Below, in pieces: positions 1 to 10,028 of a DNA stretch of 64,000 bases. The DNA comes from Streptomyces sp. NBC_00273 (GTDB lineage: Bacteria; Actinomycetota; Actinomycetes; Streptomycetales; Streptomycetaceae), in assembly GCF_036178145.1 (NCBI RefSeq), contig NZ_CP108067.1, positions 7,208,501-7,272,500 on the forward strand, written 5' to 3'. The translations under genes were made by a program, and so were the position numbers. Under the pieces are notes generated by a model, which was not told the DNA's origin, searched no databases, and saw only the letters and a list, made by a program, of their open reading frames with translations. The stretch's first letter is position 1, and every line of letters begins with the position of its first letter.

Positions 1-617
1 TCGCGGGAGGCGGCCACCTCGACGGTGAGTCCGAACCGGTCGAGGAGCTGCGGCCGCAGCTCACCCTCCTCGGGGTTCATCGTGCCGACGAGAAGGAAGC
101 GGGCGGCGTGCCGGACGGACACGCCCTCGCGCTCGACGTAGGAGGCGCCCATTGCGGCGGCGTCCAACAGCAGGTCGATCAGGTGGTCGTGGAGGAGGTT
201 GACCTCGTCGACGTAGAGGATCCCGCGGTGGGCGTCGGCGAGCAGCCCGGGCTCGAAGGCCTTCACGCCCTCGGCGAGGGCCCGTTCGATGTCGAGGGCG
301 CCGACGAGGCGGTCCTCGGAGGCGCCGACGGGCAGCTCCACCATGCGGGCGGGCCGCAGACCGCCGGGACCGGGCTCGTGCGGGCCGTCCGGGCAGGCCG
401 GATCCGGCGCGGTGGGCGCGCAGCTGAACCGGCAGCCCGACACGACGTCGACCTGCGGCAGCAGCGCGGACAGCGCGCGGACGGCGGTGGACTTGGCGGT
501 CCCCTTCTCACCGCGCACGAGCACCCCGCCGACCGCTGGGCTCACGGCGTTGAGCAGGAGCGCCAGCCGCAGGTCGGCTTGGCCGACCACTGCGGTGAAC
601 GGGTAGGGCGTGCTCAT
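1..617 (-). CDS. Chelatase AAA+ ATPase subunit (cobalt/magnesium chelatase ChlI/BchI type), 3' part outside window
   Basis: This is the first 205 residues of an AAA+ chelatase motor subunit; the gene runs off the left edge. Visible are the Walker A GEKGTAKS (about residues 36-43), the Walker B GILYVDEV (132-139) followed by NLLHDH, and a sensor-1-like segment [11 protein letters not shown]. ChlI/BchI-family ATPases drive metal insertion into tetrapyrroles. Beside cobQ and cobD, cobaltochelatase in aerobic cobalamin synthesis is the likely role. The ATG at 617 is preceded by AAGGAG about 11 bases upstream. It reads in the same direction as cobQ but is separated from it by 259 bases holding a dispersed repeat, so it may have its own promoter. 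Whether a ChlD-like half is fused downstream cannot be seen. Confidence 0.88.
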   Translation of the reverse strand, partial: MSTPYPFTAVVGQADLRLALLLNAVSPAVGGVLVRGEKGTAKSTAVRALSALLPQVDVVSGCRFSCAPTAPDPACPDGPHEPGPGGLRPARMVELPVGASEDRLVGALDIERALAEGVKAFEPGLLADAHRGILYVDEVNLLHDHLIDLLLDAAAMGASYVEREGVSVRHAARFLLVGTMNPEEGELRPQLLDRFGLTVEVAASR

Positions 618-671
618 GCGTTGCTCACTCCTTGGAAGGCGCGGACCGTTGCCGTGTGCGGCGCTGCTGCT

Positions 672-714
672 GGGGCTCCGCCCCAGACCCCGCGCCTCAA
701 TCGCCGGCGGGGCT
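672..714. repeat. Dispersed intergenic repeat, copy 1
   Basis: A 43-base unit begins GGGGCTCCGCCCC and ends with CGCCGGCGGGGCT. Two near-identical copies in reverse orientation lie at 57325-57367 and 47458-47498. This copy is in the 259-base gap between cobQ and the chelatase gene. Nothing else was recognised in 618-876 except further GC-rich, self-complementary sequence. Confidence 0.7.
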
Positions 715-876
715 TGATGTGGCTGGTGCCGTGCGGCCGGACGGCCCGCAGGGCGATGTCAGCCCCGCACGGGGGCCCCTCCCAGCGGTAGCCGGGGGAG
801 ATTGGGGCGCGGGTCCGGGCGGAGCCCGGTTTCGGGAAGGGGCGGGGTGGGGGACAGCCCCGCAGGGCCCGGCCCG

Positions 877-2397
877 TCACGGTGCGCCCGGGGGGAGGAA
901 CGGGAGGCCGGCCGGAGCGCCGTCCTCGATCAGCCGCAGCAGTGCGTCCGTATCGGCGTGTTCTTCGATCAGGTCGCCGAGCAGGTCCAGCTGCTCCTCC
1001 CGCAGCGCGGCGAACGAGGTGTCCGGTGCCGGGACGAAGCGGCGGCCGGCGGCCGCGGCCACCTCCCGCAGGAACGCCCGGCGGAAGCCGTCCGACTCCA
1101 GCGAACCGTGCCAGTGGGTGCCCCACACCGACCCGACCCGGCAGCCGTCCAGGAAGGCCTCGCCGCCCAGCACCTCGGCCACGCCGTGGTGGATCTCGTA
1201 GCCCGCGACCTCCTCGCCGAGAGCCGTTCCGGAAGGCCGTGCCAGGGTCTTCTCCCGCTCGAAGCGGACCCGTACGGGGAGCAGGCCGAGGCCGTCGACC
1301 TCGCCCGCCTTCGATTCGACCTCGTCCGAGATCCGCTCGCCCAGCGCCTGGAACCCGCCGCAGATGCCCAGCACCGGCCGCCCCTCGGCGGCCCGCCGCA
1401 GCAGCGCGTCCGCGAGCCCGCGCTCGCGCAGCCATTGGAGGGCCTTCACCGTGCCCCGGGTGCCGGGTACGACGACCAGGTCCGCATCGGCCAGTTCCTC
1501 GGCCCGGTCCACGAACCGCACCACGACCCCCGGCTCCGCCGCGAGCGCGTCGACGTCCGTGAAGTTCGACATCAGCGGCACCGCGCACACGGCGACCCGC
1601 AGCACGTCCTCGCCCACCGGAGGCGCGACCACGGACTCGCGCACCGCCCCGCGCAGGGAGACCCGCAGGCCGTCCTCCTCGTCGATGCCCAGGCCGTGCT
1701 GGAACGGCAGCACCCCGTACGTGGCCCGGCCCGTCAGGCCGCGGAGCATCTCCATGCCCGGCTCCAGCAGCGACACGTCGCCGCGGAACTTGTTGACCAG
1801 GTATCCCGCGATCAGGGACTGGTCCTCGGGGGAGAGCAGCGCCGTCGTCCCGAAGAAGGACGCGAAGACCCCGCCGCGGTCGATGTCCCCGACCACGACC
1901 ACCGGGAACCGTGCGGCCCGCGCGATCCCCATGTTCACGATGTCGGTCCGGCGCAGGTTGATCTCGGCCGGACTTCCCGCCCCCTCGCAGATCACGGCGT
2001 CATACGTGCCCCGCAGCTGCTCCAGGCAGTCCGTGACGATGCCGAGCAGCTGCTCCTGGCGCCCGCCGTGGTAGCCGCGGGCGCTCATCTCGCCCACCGG
2101 CTTGCCCAGCAGCACCACCTGGCTGCTGCGGTCACTGCCCGGCTTGAGCAGCACCGGGTTCATCAGAGCGGTCGGCTCCACGCGGGCCGCCTGGGCCTGC
2201 ATCGCCTGGGCGCGCCCGATCTCGGCGCCCTCCAGCGTCACGAAGGAGTTCAGCGACATGTTCTGCGCCTTGAAGGGCGCGACCTTCACGCCCTGCCGGG
2301 CCAGCCAGCGGCAGATGCCCGCCGTGACCACGCTCTTGCCCGCGTCCGACGTGGTGCCCGCGACCAGCAGACCGCCGCCGCGCTTCGCGCCGCTCAT
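877..2397 (-). CDS. cobQ: Cobyric acid synthase (glutamine-hydrolysing)
   Basis: The enzyme amidates the b, d, e and g carboxyls of adenosyl-cobyrinate a,c-diamide using glutamine and ATP. The 506-residue protein opens with the dethiobiotin-synthetase-like P-loop GTTSDAGKS (residues about 14-22) and carries a class I glutamine amidotransferase domain in its C-terminal half, with the nucleophile in LGICGGFQ and histidines in EIHHG and GTHWHG. Length is normal for CobQ/CbiP. The reading frame stays open far upstream, but ATG 2397 matches the conserved N-terminus. The start overlaps the end of cobD by four bases (ATGA), so the two are translationally coupled. Both are downstream of the cobalamin riboswitch. 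Confidence 0.95.
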   Translation of the reverse strand: MSGAKRGGGLLVAGTTSDAGKSVVTAGICRWLARQGVKVAPFKAQNMSLNSFVTLEGAEIGRAQAMQAQAARVEPTALMNPVLLKPGSDRSSQVVLLGKPVGEMSARGYHGGRQEQLLGIVTDCLEQLRGTYDAVICEGAGSPAEINLRRTDIVNMGIARAARFPVVVVGDIDRGGVFASFFGTTALLSPEDQSLIAGYLVNKFRGDVSLLEPGMEMLRGLTGRATYGVLPFQHGLGIDEEDGLRVSLRGAVRESVVAPPVGEDVLRVAVCAVPLMSNFTDVDALAAEPGVVVRFVDRAEELADADLVVVPGTRGTVKALQWLRERGLADALLRRAAEGRPVLGICGGFQALGERISDEVESKAGEVDGLGLLPVRVRFEREKTLARPSGTALGEEVAGYEIHHGVAEVLGGEAFLDGCRVGSVWGTHWHGSLESDGFRRAFLREVAAAAGRRFVPAPDTSFAALREEQLDLLGDLIEEHADTDALLRLIEDGAPAGLPFLPPGAP

Positions 2398-3356
2398 CCG
2401 CGCCGCCCTCTCCGTGTCGTACGGGAGACCAGCAGCCGGGCGGCCACGCAGGCGCCCAGGGCCAGCCAGGTCACCTGCCGCGACAGCCGTACCGCCCGCT
2501 CGATGTCCGCGACCTCCACCGGTCGCCCCGCCCCGCCGTTCAGTACGGCCCGGTGCTCGACCCGGCCGCCGTACGCGAGGGTTCCGCCCAGTCTGACACC
2601 CAGCGCCCCGGCGAAGGAGGCCTCGACGGGTCCGGCGTTCGGGCTCGGGTGCGCGGCGGCGTCCGCGCGCCAGGCCCGTACGGCGCCCCGCCGGTCGGGG
2701 CCGGCCAGTACGGCGGCGACCGCCGTCAGCCGGGCTCCCGGCCAGCCGGCCAGGTCGTCGAGCCGGGCGGAGGCCCAGCCGTAGCGCAGGTAGCGGGAGG
2801 ACTTGTGGCCGACCATCGCGTCCAGGGTGTTCACGGCACGGAAGGCCAGCAGTCCGGGGACTCCGGCGACGGCGCCCCACACGAGGGCCCCGACCACCGC
2901 GTCGGAGGTGTTCTCGGCGACGGACTCCACGACGGCGCGGGCCATCTGCTGCCCGTCCAGGGCCTGCGGGTCGCGTCCGCACAGGTGGGGCAGCCGCTCC
3001 CGGGCCACCTCGACGTCCCCGGCGGCGAGCGCGCCACCGATGGCGCGGGCCTCGCGGCCCAGGGAGGTGCCGCCCACGACGGCCCAGGTGGCGGCGGCGG
3101 TCAGGGCGATACGGGCGGCCGCGGGCCGGGATCGCACGGCTCGGGCGCCCAGCGCTCCGACGGCGGCCGCGCCCCCGGCGCACACCAGGGTGTGCAGGAG
3201 GCCCCGGCCGCGGTCGTCGCGCCACAGGGAGCGTTCGACGGCGGCGGCGGCCCGTCCGAAGGCGGCCACGGGGTGCCCTCGGCGCGGATCCCCGAGGATC
3301 CGGTCGCCGATCAGGCCCGCCGTGGCGCCGTACGCGAAGACGCGATCGGCACGCAT
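2394..3356 (-). CDS. cobD: Adenosylcobinamide-phosphate synthase, membrane protein CobD/CbiB
   Basis: CobD/CbiB attaches aminopropanol (or its phosphate) to cobyric acid at the inner membrane. The 320-residue product starts [15 protein letters not shown] and has the family landmarks [13 protein letters not shown] near the N-terminus, [24 protein letters not shown] in the middle (quoted in parts), [14 protein letters not shown] and [17 protein letters not shown]. Several hydrophobic segments fit the family. Upstream codons in the same frame belong to the riboswitch leader, so ATG 3356 is preferred. It is the first gene of the coupled cobD-cobQ pair. Confidence 0.93.
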   Translation of the reverse strand: MRADRVFAYGATAGLIGDRILGDPRRGHPVAAFGRAAAAVERSLWRDDRGRGLLHTLVCAGGAAAVGALGARAVRSRPAAARIALTAAATWAVVGGTSLGREARAIGGALAAGDVEVARERLPHLCGRDPQALDGQQMARAVVESVAENTSDAVVGALVWGAVAGVPGLLAFRAVNTLDAMVGHKSSRYLRYGWASARLDDLAGWPGARLTAVAAVLAGPDRRGAVRAWRADAAAHPSPNAGPVEASFAGALGVRLGGTLAYGGRVEHRAVLNGGAGRPVEVADIERAVRLSRQVTWLALGACVAARLLVSRTTRRGRRG

Positions 3357-3389
3357 GGTGACAGGTATGTCCTCACTCAGGGTCCGCGC

Positions 3390-3545
3390 CCTGGTTCGAC
3401 GTGTCCGGCGGCGAGAGTTCCTGGCTCCCGGGACGCACGCGCGGCGTGCGGTTCCGGTGACAGTGGCGGGACCGCGCCGGATTCGCACCGGACTTCCTCT
3501 CCATGCCGCCGTATTGGCTCCGGCAGTCCACCACGCACGTCGAAG
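3390..3545 (-). promoter_or_regulatory. Cobalamin (AdoCbl) riboswitch
   Basis: Read on the minus strand, the cobD leader contains the hallmark segment GGTGCGAATCCGG, followed by the GGTCCCGCCACTGT core and then a B12-box-like GAGCCAGGAACTC (plus coordinates about 3415-3427). Flanking sequence can form a long closing stem. This is the class-I cobalamin riboswitch pattern; in Streptomyces such leaders repress B12 synthesis or transport genes when coenzyme B12 is plentiful. The end of the expression platform is estimated, since no clear intrinsic terminator was seen before the cobD start. Confidence 0.9.
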
Positions 3546-3596
3546 GCCCGTCAACTCGCCGTTGACCTGCGGCGCGGCAGGGGCGCGGGATGCGAA

Positions 3597-3630
3597 AAGC
3601 TCCCTCCGGGACAAACCCGGAGGGAGCCTT
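3597..3630 (-). terminator. Intrinsic terminator after the phosphate transporter operon
   Basis: A perfect 12-bp stem (3599-3610 with 3616-3627, arm GCTCCCTCCGGG) closes a five-base loop. Read on the minus strand it is followed by TTTT, which fits termination of the transcript coming from the small membrane protein gene at 3659-3880. It also insulates the riboswitch region. Confidence 0.88.
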
Positions 3631-3658
3631 CACGCCCGGTCGGCCGCGGGGCGGCGGA

Positions 3659-3880
3659 TCAGGCGACGATCAGGTAGATCCCGTAGCCCACGGCCGCCGC
3701 GATGACGGCGAAGCAGGCGTACGCGCCGCTGCGGGCGAGGGTGGCGGTGCCGCCCTGCTCGGTGGCGGTCTCGTGCTTGGACAGGCCCACCAGGCCCAGG
3801 GTGAAGAGGGTCACGAGGGCGACGGTGGCGAAGAGGCTGACCCCGAAGACGGAGCCGAGCGCTTCCCAGTCGATCTTCAT
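3659..3880 (-). CDS. Small two-helix membrane protein next to Pit transporter
   Basis: The 73-residue product has two hydrophobic stretches, about residues 13-33 (VSLFATVALVTLFTLGLVGL) and 52-72, separated by a short charged loop with KHETATEQGG. It lies 44 bases downstream of the phosphate transporter gene on the same strand and is followed by a strong terminator, so it is probably cotranscribed. No catalytic motif is visible. A small accessory subunit of the transporter is an inference from position only. Confidence 0.8.
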   Translation of the reverse strand: MKIDWEALGSVFGVSLFATVALVTLFTLGLVGLSKHETATEQGGTATLARSGAYACFAVIAAAVGYGIYLIVA

Positions 3881-3924
3881 ACTGCCGCTTTCTGAATGTC
3901 CGGGTCTCTGTGTCTCTGTCTCGG

Positions 3925-5208
<1,284 letters not shown>

Positions 5209-5244
5209 TTACCCAGGCTTCTGTTTGACGTCAGTGGCTCGGCG

Positions 5245-5277
5245 ACCGTAGGCAACCTGGGTGAACGGAAGATGAAC
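5245..5277 (-). promoter_or_regulatory. PHO box (PhoP direct-repeat units) upstream of pit
   Basis: On the minus strand two adjacent 11-base units, GTTCATCTTCC (5277-5267) and GTTCACCCAGG (5266-5256), match the Streptomyces PhoP direct-repeat consensus beginning GTTCACC. A third, weaker unit TTGCCTACGGT occupies 5255-5245. The site is 48-70 bases upstream of the pit start codon. Position and pattern support PhoP binding; activation or repression cannot be told from sequence. Confidence 0.8.
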
Positions 5278-5529
5278 TGACTTGGGCGGAGCGGTGTACT
5301 AGCCCGGGGTGCGATCGGGCCATTCGTCCTGATTCTTACGGTGATAACACCATTAATGCACGTCAAAGCCGGGTGAATGAACCCCTCCGTAGGGGGTTCG
5401 CCGTGCGCGCGATCCCGCCCCCCGGGCCTCGAATGAGACCCAGATCACTCCCCCTGCGCCCATCCTGTGCCCGTCGCGGAGGGATCCGCTCCGGTGGCCC
5501 GCCCGAGACCCCGACCCGACACTGGAGCA
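5278..5529. other. Intergenic region between pit and the alpha/beta hydrolase
   Basis: Beyond the PHO box this divergent region holds an AT-richer patch at about 5330-5360 that could contain promoter elements, and a small hairpin with 7-bp arms GAACCCC (5379-5385) and GGGGTTC (5393-5399). No gene or RNA was recognised here. Confidence 0.5.
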
Positions 5530-6660
5530 GTGCGTACCGCGACAGCGACGGCTGCGGCCGTCACGACGACCCTCATCGGTGCCGGCGCGGCCGCCGTCGC
5601 CGTCGCCCGGCACGCCGCCGACGCGGCCCTGCGGCCCGAACCGGGACGCCCGCTCCCCGGCGGGCCGAAGCTCAGCGTCCACTCCACGACCGACGGCCGG
5701 ATCACGCTGACCCGCTCGCTCGCCTCCCTGCGCCCCGGCACGTACGGCCTGGTCGCACCCGGCGTGCACGCCGTCGTCGGGCCCGTGGTCCCGGACGCCG
5801 ACCCCGGCCCGGACGCCGTCGTGCGGCAGCTCGTCTCCGTCACCCACGGCACCCTCGACCCCGGCACCCGGGTCTCCCTCACGCCCCAGGTGTACGTCGG
5901 CAACCCGCGCACCGCCCTCGGGCTCGAACACGCCGACGTGGACGTCCCCGGGGAGCTCGGGGCCCTGCCCGCCTGGTTCGTGCCCGCGGCCCGGGACACC
6001 TGGGTGATCGCCGTGCACGGGCTCGGCAGCAGCCGGGAACACCCGATGGTGGTCATGCCCTTCCTGAACCGCCACCAGCTGCCCGTCCTGGACCTCGGCT
6101 ACCGGGGCGACCTGGGCGCCCCCGCCTCCCCGGACGGCCTCGGCCACCTCGGTGAATCGGAATGGCGCGACCTGGACGCGGCCATCCGCTACGCCCTGCG
6201 CTACGGGGCCCGCCGCGTGGTCCTGTACGGCTGGTCCACCGGCGCCACCATGGCCCTGCACGCCTTCGAGCGCTCGCCGCTCGCCCACCGGATCTCCGGG
6301 CTGGTCCTGGACTCCCCGGTACTCGACTGGCACGCCACCCTGCGCGGGCTCGCCGCGGCGCGGGGCGTCCCCGGCGTGGTGCTGCCGCTGGCGGTCCGGG
6401 CCGCCGAAGGCCTCGCGGGCCTGCGCGCCGACCGCCGGCCGGCGGGAGCCGACCCCGGCGCGCTGCGCGTCCCCGTACTGATCTTCCACGGCCCGGACGA
6501 CGCGCTCGCCCCCTGGGCACCCTCGCGCAGGCTCGCCGCCGCCCGCCCCGACCTCATCACGCTGCGCACCGTGAGCGGGGCCGGGCACGGCGCGATGTGG
6601 AACGCCGACCCGGCCGGCTACGAGGAGGCCCTGCGCCGCTTCCTCACCCCCCTCATGTGA
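5530..6660 (+). CDS. Alpha/beta hydrolase, probably membrane-anchored
   Basis: This serine hydrolase has the nucleophile elbow GWSTGA, an acid in GPDDALAPW and a C-terminal histidine in GAGHGAMW, in the normal order of the fold. The oxyanion-side strand VIAVHGLGSS precedes them. An N-terminal hydrophobic Ala/Thr-rich stretch suggests a signal anchor, placing the enzyme outside the membrane or attached to it. GTG 5530 is chosen because it starts that stretch; an in-frame GTG at 5467 would add 21 Pro/Arg-rich residues, and neither has a good ribosome site. The substrate is unknown. Confidence 0.82.
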   Translation: MRTATATAAAVTTTLIGAGAAAVAVARHAADAALRPEPGRPLPGGPKLSVHSTTDGRITLTRSLASLRPGTYGLVAPGVHAVVGPVVPDADPGPDAVVRQLVSVTHGTLDPGTRVSLTPQVYVGNPRTALGLEHADVDVPGELGALPAWFVPAARDTWVIAVHGLGSSREHPMVVMPFLNRHQLPVLDLGYRGDLGAPASPDGLGHLGESEWRDLDAAIRYALRYGARRVVLYGWSTGATMALHAFERSPLAHRISGLVLDSPVLDWHATLRGLAAARGVPGVVLPLAVRAAEGLAGLRADRRPAGADPGALRVPVLIFHGPDDALAPWAPSRRLAAARPDLITLRTVSGAGHGAMWNADPAGYEEALRRFLTPLM

Positions 6661-6677
6661 AGGCCCGTGCGCCACGG

Positions 6678-6773
6678 GCCGCGCGAAGGGCTACGCGAGG
6701 GGCTGCGCGGAGGGCCGCGCGAGGGGCTACGCGAAGGGCCGAGCGAGGGGCTAGGCAAAGGGCCGTGTGCAGG
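6678..6773. repeat. Tandem 12-bp repeat, eight units
   Basis: Eight consecutive 12-base units follow the pattern GCYRCGCGARGG, for example GCCGCGCGAAGG at 6678 and GCTACGCGAGGG at 6690. Divergence rises toward the 3' side. The array begins 18 bases after the stop of the hydrolase gene and lies before the next gene. The period is a multiple of three, which explains the repetitive spurious reading frame on the opposite strand. Confidence 0.9.
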
Positions 6774-6902
6774 GCAGTCGTGTGAAGGCCCTGTGACGGA
6801 CAGGGCCCCACGGGCGGCTTGTCCCGGTCTGCGCTGCGGGTGAAGGGCGGCAACGAACGGTTCCGTTTGGGCTTTCGGCCAGTGACGGGCGAGACTGCTT
6901 CC

Positions 6903-8324
6903 GTGACGTCCCGAAAGCCTGATGAGCAGTTGGCTCGCGACTCCAGACTCCGACTCGTCTCGCCGCGTTCCGTCGCCGCGGCCCGCAAGGCGGTGACCGA
7001 CCGACGCACCCGGCCCGCGCCCAGGCCCCCGGCGGGCACACCCGCCACGGCCGACCTCGCGAACCGGGCCCGGGCCTCGCTCGCCGACGCCGTACGCCTG
7101 ACCCGCTGGGCCGAGCGCAACCTCGGCGCCGGAGACGGCGGCCGGCCCGCCCCCACGGGCGCCCTACCCGCGGCCGACGTCGAACGCGCCGCCGCGGAAC
7201 TGGGCCTGACGCACGGCCAGATCCAGGTCGGCTGGGACCGCGCCCGGCTCGCCGGACTGGTCGAGGTGCACGGTGGCCACGCCCGGCCCGGCTGGCGGCT
7301 GCGCGCCTGGGACCGCGACGACACCGCCGTACTGCGCGGCTGGGTCGCCCTCTTCGACGCTTGGTCGCTGGTCCATCCCGCGCCCGCCGACATCGCCACT
7401 TCGGCCGTCGCCGAGGTCGTCGAGGCGATGCCCCAACTCCTCTCCCTGCTCCAGCTGTCCGCCGGCCCGGTGACCGTCCCGGACCTGCTCGACCTGCTCG
7501 GGCAGCGCGTCACCGAACTGCGCGACGAGCGGTGCGAGATCCCGTACGAGGCCGAGCCCGCGGTGGCGCTGACGTCCGCCGGCTCCACCGAGACCCGCCC
7601 CGTCCCGCTCGCCCGGCTGCTGCGCTGGGCGCTCGGCGGCCTCGCCGCCGTGGACGCCGTCACCCTCGGTCCCGCCCGGGCCACCCTCACCCCGCTCGGC
7701 AGCTGGGCCGTCTGGGTCAAGCTGGAGCAGATCTGCGTCGCGGCGCAGAGCCCCGCCGGGAACATCGAGCAGTCCGCCGCCGCCATGCTGCACGGCTGCG
7801 CGCGGCTCACCCCCGGCCCGGCCCGCGCCGAGTACCAGGCCTGGCTCGCCGCCCGGCCCGTCGGCCACGCCGTGGCCGAGCTGCTGCAGGCCGCCCGGGG
7901 CGAGGACGCCCTGCTGCGCGGCCTCGCCTTCGAGGCGCTGCGCGTGGTCGGGGCCCCCGCCGAGCCCGAGGTGCGCGCCACCGTGCGCGAGCCCGCCCTG
8001 CGTCCCTACGCCCTGCTCTGGCTCGCCGAGCACGACGGGATCGACCCCGACGAGGCGCAGGACGTCCTCACCGCCGAGGAGTCGACCTGGCTCTGGGTGG
8101 ACACCGCCGCCGCCATCGCCGACCACGGCGAGGCAGAGCTGCTGGCCCGCCACCTCGACTCCGCCGTCCGGACCACCGTCCCCCGGCTGTTGGACGAGGT
8201 CCGAGCGGTCGGCCATCCGCGCACGGTGCAGGTGCTGGTCGCGCTCGCCGCGGCCCACCCCGACCCGACGCTGGCCAAAGCGGTCCGCCGGGCCGCCTTC
8301 CAGGTCCACACCGGCGGCGAGTGA
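6903..8324 (+). CDS. Conserved actinomycete protein, winged-helix-like N-terminus and helical-repeat C-terminus
   Basis: The gene was not recognised as a named family. The product is about 473 residues from GTG 6903; an upstream GTG-type start at 6819 is possible but the added residues lack hydrophobic or conserved character. Residues about 90-140 (ADVERAAAELGLTHGQIQVGWDRARLAGLVEVHG) read like a helix-turn-helix or winged-helix unit. The last 150 residues are Ala/Leu-rich helical pairs resembling HEAT-like repeats. No signal peptide or membrane segment is seen. It is probably a cytoplasmic DNA- or protein-binding factor. A 16-base near-duplication, GCGAGTGACTCCGCAG followed by GCGAGTGGCTCCGTAG, spans the stop codon. 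Confidence 0.75.
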   Translation: MTSRKPDEQLARDSRLRLVSPRSVAAARKAVTDRRTRPAPRPPAGTPATADLANRARASLADAVRLTRWAERNLGAGDGGRPAPTGALPAADVERAAAELGLTHGQIQVGWDRARLAGLVEVHGGHARPGWRLRAWDRDDTAVLRGWVALFDAWSLVHPAPADIATSAVAEVVEAMPQLLSLLQLSAGPVTVPDLLDLLGQRVTELRDERCEIPYEAEPAVALTSAGSTETRPVPLARLLRWALGGLAAVDAVTLGPARATLTPLGSWAVWVKLEQICVAAQSPAGNIEQSAAAMLHGCARLTPGPARAEYQAWLAARPVGHAVAELLQAARGEDALLRGLAFEALRVVGAPAEPEVRATVREPALRPYALLWLAEHDGIDPDEAQDVLTAEESTWLWVDTAAAIADHGEAELLARHLDSAVRTTVPRLLDEVRAVGHPRTVQVLVALAAAHPDPTLAKAVRRAAFQVHTGGE

Positions 8325-8382
8325 CTCCGCAGGCGAGTGGCTCCGTAGGAGAACGAGGGCGGGGACGGGCGTGCCGGCGGGG

Positions 8383-8778
8383 TCAGACCTGCGGCGCGTA
8401 CGTCCCGAAGCTCCAGACGTTGCCCTCGGCGTCGCGGGCCATGTAGTCGCGGGAGCCGTAGTCCTGGTCGGTGGGCTCCATCACGATCTCCGCGCCGTGC
8501 TCCACCGCCCGCCGGTGGTGGGCGTCCACGTCGTCGACCACGACGTAGACCCCCGAGGGGCCGGCGCCCTCCATGACCTTGTCGAAGACCCCGCCCTTGC
8601 CCGAACTGCCCAGCATCACCATGCCGTTGCCGTACGCCAGCTCGGCGTGCGTCACCGAGCCGTCCTCACCCTCGTAGACGGCGACCTGGCTGAAGCCGAA
8701 GGCCTCGGTCAGCAGCCTGATGGCCGCCTTCGCGTCGCGGTAGACCAGCGTGGGACAGATGGACGGAACGCCTGCCAT
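8383..8778 (-). CDS. VOC-superfamily (glyoxalase/bleomycin-resistance-like) protein
   Basis: The 131-residue product is a single VOC domain with two beta-alpha-beta-beta-beta halves. It begins with SICPTLVYRDAKAAIRLLTE and ends with the typical DAEGNVWSFGTY, where the Asp/Glu-rich loop follows the last strand. VOC proteins bind a metal and act as isomerases, dioxygenases or drug-binding proteins; the closest look is the PhnB/YerK-like group of unknown substrate. ATG 8778 has GGGAG six bases upstream; an in-frame GTG lies at 8787. It stands alone between genes of other functions. Confidence 0.85.
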   Translation of the reverse strand: MAGVPSICPTLVYRDAKAAIRLLTEAFGFSQVAVYEGEDGSVTHAELAYGNGMVMLGSSGKGGVFDKVMEGAGPSGVYVVVDDVDAHHRRAVEHGAEIVMEPTDQDYGSRDYMARDAEGNVWSFGTYAPQV

Positions 8779-8841
8779 GACGATCACTCCCTCTCGTGAC
8801 GGTGACCCGCGTCACACCAGCATGGCAGGCGTCACCGACAG

Positions 8842-9738
8842 TCAGCGGAAGGTGTTGCACTGGGCCATGTCGCCGGTCCGGTAGCCCTGGTAGAACCACT
8901 GCTGCCGCTGCTGGGCCGAGCCGTGGGTCCAGGACTCCGGGGACACCCGGCCCTGGAACTTCTCCTGGATCCGGTCGTCGCCGACCGCGGCCGCCGCGTC
9001 CAGCCCGTCCCTGATGTCCGCCTCGGTCAGGGTCTTGAGCAGCGGCCGCCCGGTGGAGGCGTCCGCGACGTTCGTCGCGTTGTGCGCCCACACCCCGGCG
9101 TAGCAGTCGGCCTGCAGTTCGACCTTGACCGCGTTGCTGTTCGGCCCCTGCCGTCCGTCCTGGGCCCGCTGGAGGGTTCCGGTCAGGTTCTGGACGTGGT
9201 GCCCGTACTCGTGGGCGACGACGTAGGCCTGGGCGAAGGGGCCGCCGGTCGCGCCGAACTTCGTCCGCAGTTCGTCGAAGAAGCCCAGGTCCAGATAGAC
9301 CTTCCGGTCCGCAGGACAGTAGAAGGGACCCACCGCGGAGCTGGCGGCCCCGCACGCGGTGTTCACCCGGTTCTCGAAGAACACGGTCGTCGCCGGGCTG
9401 TACTGGCCGCCGCGCCTGGCGAACTCCTGCTTCCAGAAGGCCTGGGTGCTCCGGGTGACCGCCAGCAGCCGGCAGTCCTCCCGCGTGTTCGCGTCCCGCC
9501 CCGACTTGCAGGCCTGCTGCACCTCGGTGAGCGACGAGGAGACCGGCGCCGGTTCCTGCTCCCCGGAGGAGAGCCCCAGCTGCTCCGGCCCCACCCCGAA
9601 CAGCAGCCCGATGACCAGCGCGATGAGACCGACGATGCCGCCGCCGACGGTGGTCTTCCCGCCCGGGATCCGGCCGCCGCCGCCGCGCCTGTCCTCGACT
9701 TCGGAGCTGTCGAGTCTGGCGTCGTCGTCGAACTGCAT
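8842..9738 (-). CDS. Neutral zinc metallopeptidase, YpfJ family, membrane-anchored
   Basis: The 298-residue protein has a charged, Gly-rich N-terminus, one transmembrane segment (about residues 32-50, GGGIVGLIALVIGLLFGVG) and an extracytoplasmic catalytic domain. The zinc motif is HEYGHH within YVVAHEYGHHVQN (about residues 175-187), and the family features QADCYAGVWAH and the C-terminal FYQGYRTGDMAQCNTF are present. Cysteines in the outer domain could form disulfides. The physiological substrate of this family is not established. The RBS region of ATG 9738 is GGAGGGCGGTGCGGG. Confidence 0.9.
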   Translation of the reverse strand: MQFDDDARLDSSEVEDRRGGGGRIPGGKTTVGGGIVGLIALVIGLLFGVGPEQLGLSSGEQEPAPVSSSLTEVQQACKSGRDANTREDCRLLAVTRSTQAFWKQEFARRGGQYSPATTVFFENRVNTACGAASSAVGPFYCPADRKVYLDLGFFDELRTKFGATGGPFAQAYVVAHEYGHHVQNLTGTLQRAQDGRQGPNSNAVKVELQADCYAGVWAHNATNVADASTGRPLLKTLTEADIRDGLDAAAAVGDDRIQEKFQGRVSPESWTHGSAQQRQQWFYQGYRTGDMAQCNTFR

Positions 9739-9929
9739 CCCGCACCGCCCTCCACGTGTCGAACAGGTGCGGTCGCGTCTCCGCCCATGCGGCGAGTATC
9801 AACCCAATCATCCTGATCTGCGCCTCGGCCGCTCCGTGGGGCCACTGAGCCGGACGGGGGACACGGGGGAGCGGATCCCGCAGGTCGGACGGCCCGGCCC
9901 GCGCCCGGAAACCAGTTGCACAACCCCGG

Positions 9930-9935
9930 TAGAAT
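9930..9935 (+). promoter_or_regulatory. Promoter -10 element for leaderless mini-ORF and ABC-F gene
   Basis: TAGAAT at 9930-9935 lies seven bases before an ATG at 9943, so transcription would start at or next to the A of that ATG. This TANNNT-N7-ATG spacing is typical of leaderless actinobacterial transcripts. The best -35 at 17 bases' spacing is only GGAAAC (9907-9912). Confidence 0.6.
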
Positions 9936-9942
9936 GTCTCTC

Positions 9943-9966
9943 ATGGCAAATCTCCTCGCGGATTAG
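9943..9966 (+). CDS. Seven-codon leader peptide MANLLAD upstream of ABC-F
   Basis: ATG GCA AAT CTC CTC GCG GAT TAG encodes MANLLAD. The upstream in-frame ATG at 9934 would give MSLMANLLAD, but that ATG lies within the -10 element, so 9943 is the likely start of a leaderless message. The mini-ORF ends 62 bases before the ABC-F gene in the same transcript. Genes of the ABC-F class are often controlled by short upstream ORFs that sense ribosome stalling; a similar role here is an inference. A small palindrome CGAAGCTTCG follows the stop. The peptide has no other recognisable feature. Confidence 0.5.
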   Translation: MANLLAD

Positions 9967-10028
9967 CGGCGTCGAAGCTTCGCGTCCTGCCCCCCTTCCG
10001 CCGTCCCGACCCGCCCTGGAGTATTTCC

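Noticed and set aside
802-2784. A 660-codon open frame on the plus strand across cobQ and cobD
   Set aside because: It shadows two recognised cobalamin genes in the opposite direction; its composition (Arg, His, Pro, Gln) is that of non-coding frames.
3470-3500. A tRNA, because of GCGAATCC similar to a T-arm
   Set aside because: The surrounding sequence is the cobalamin riboswitch core, with no acceptor or anticodon arms.
6678-6773. A CRISPR array
   Set aside because: The 12-bp units are contiguous without spacers and no cas gene is nearby.
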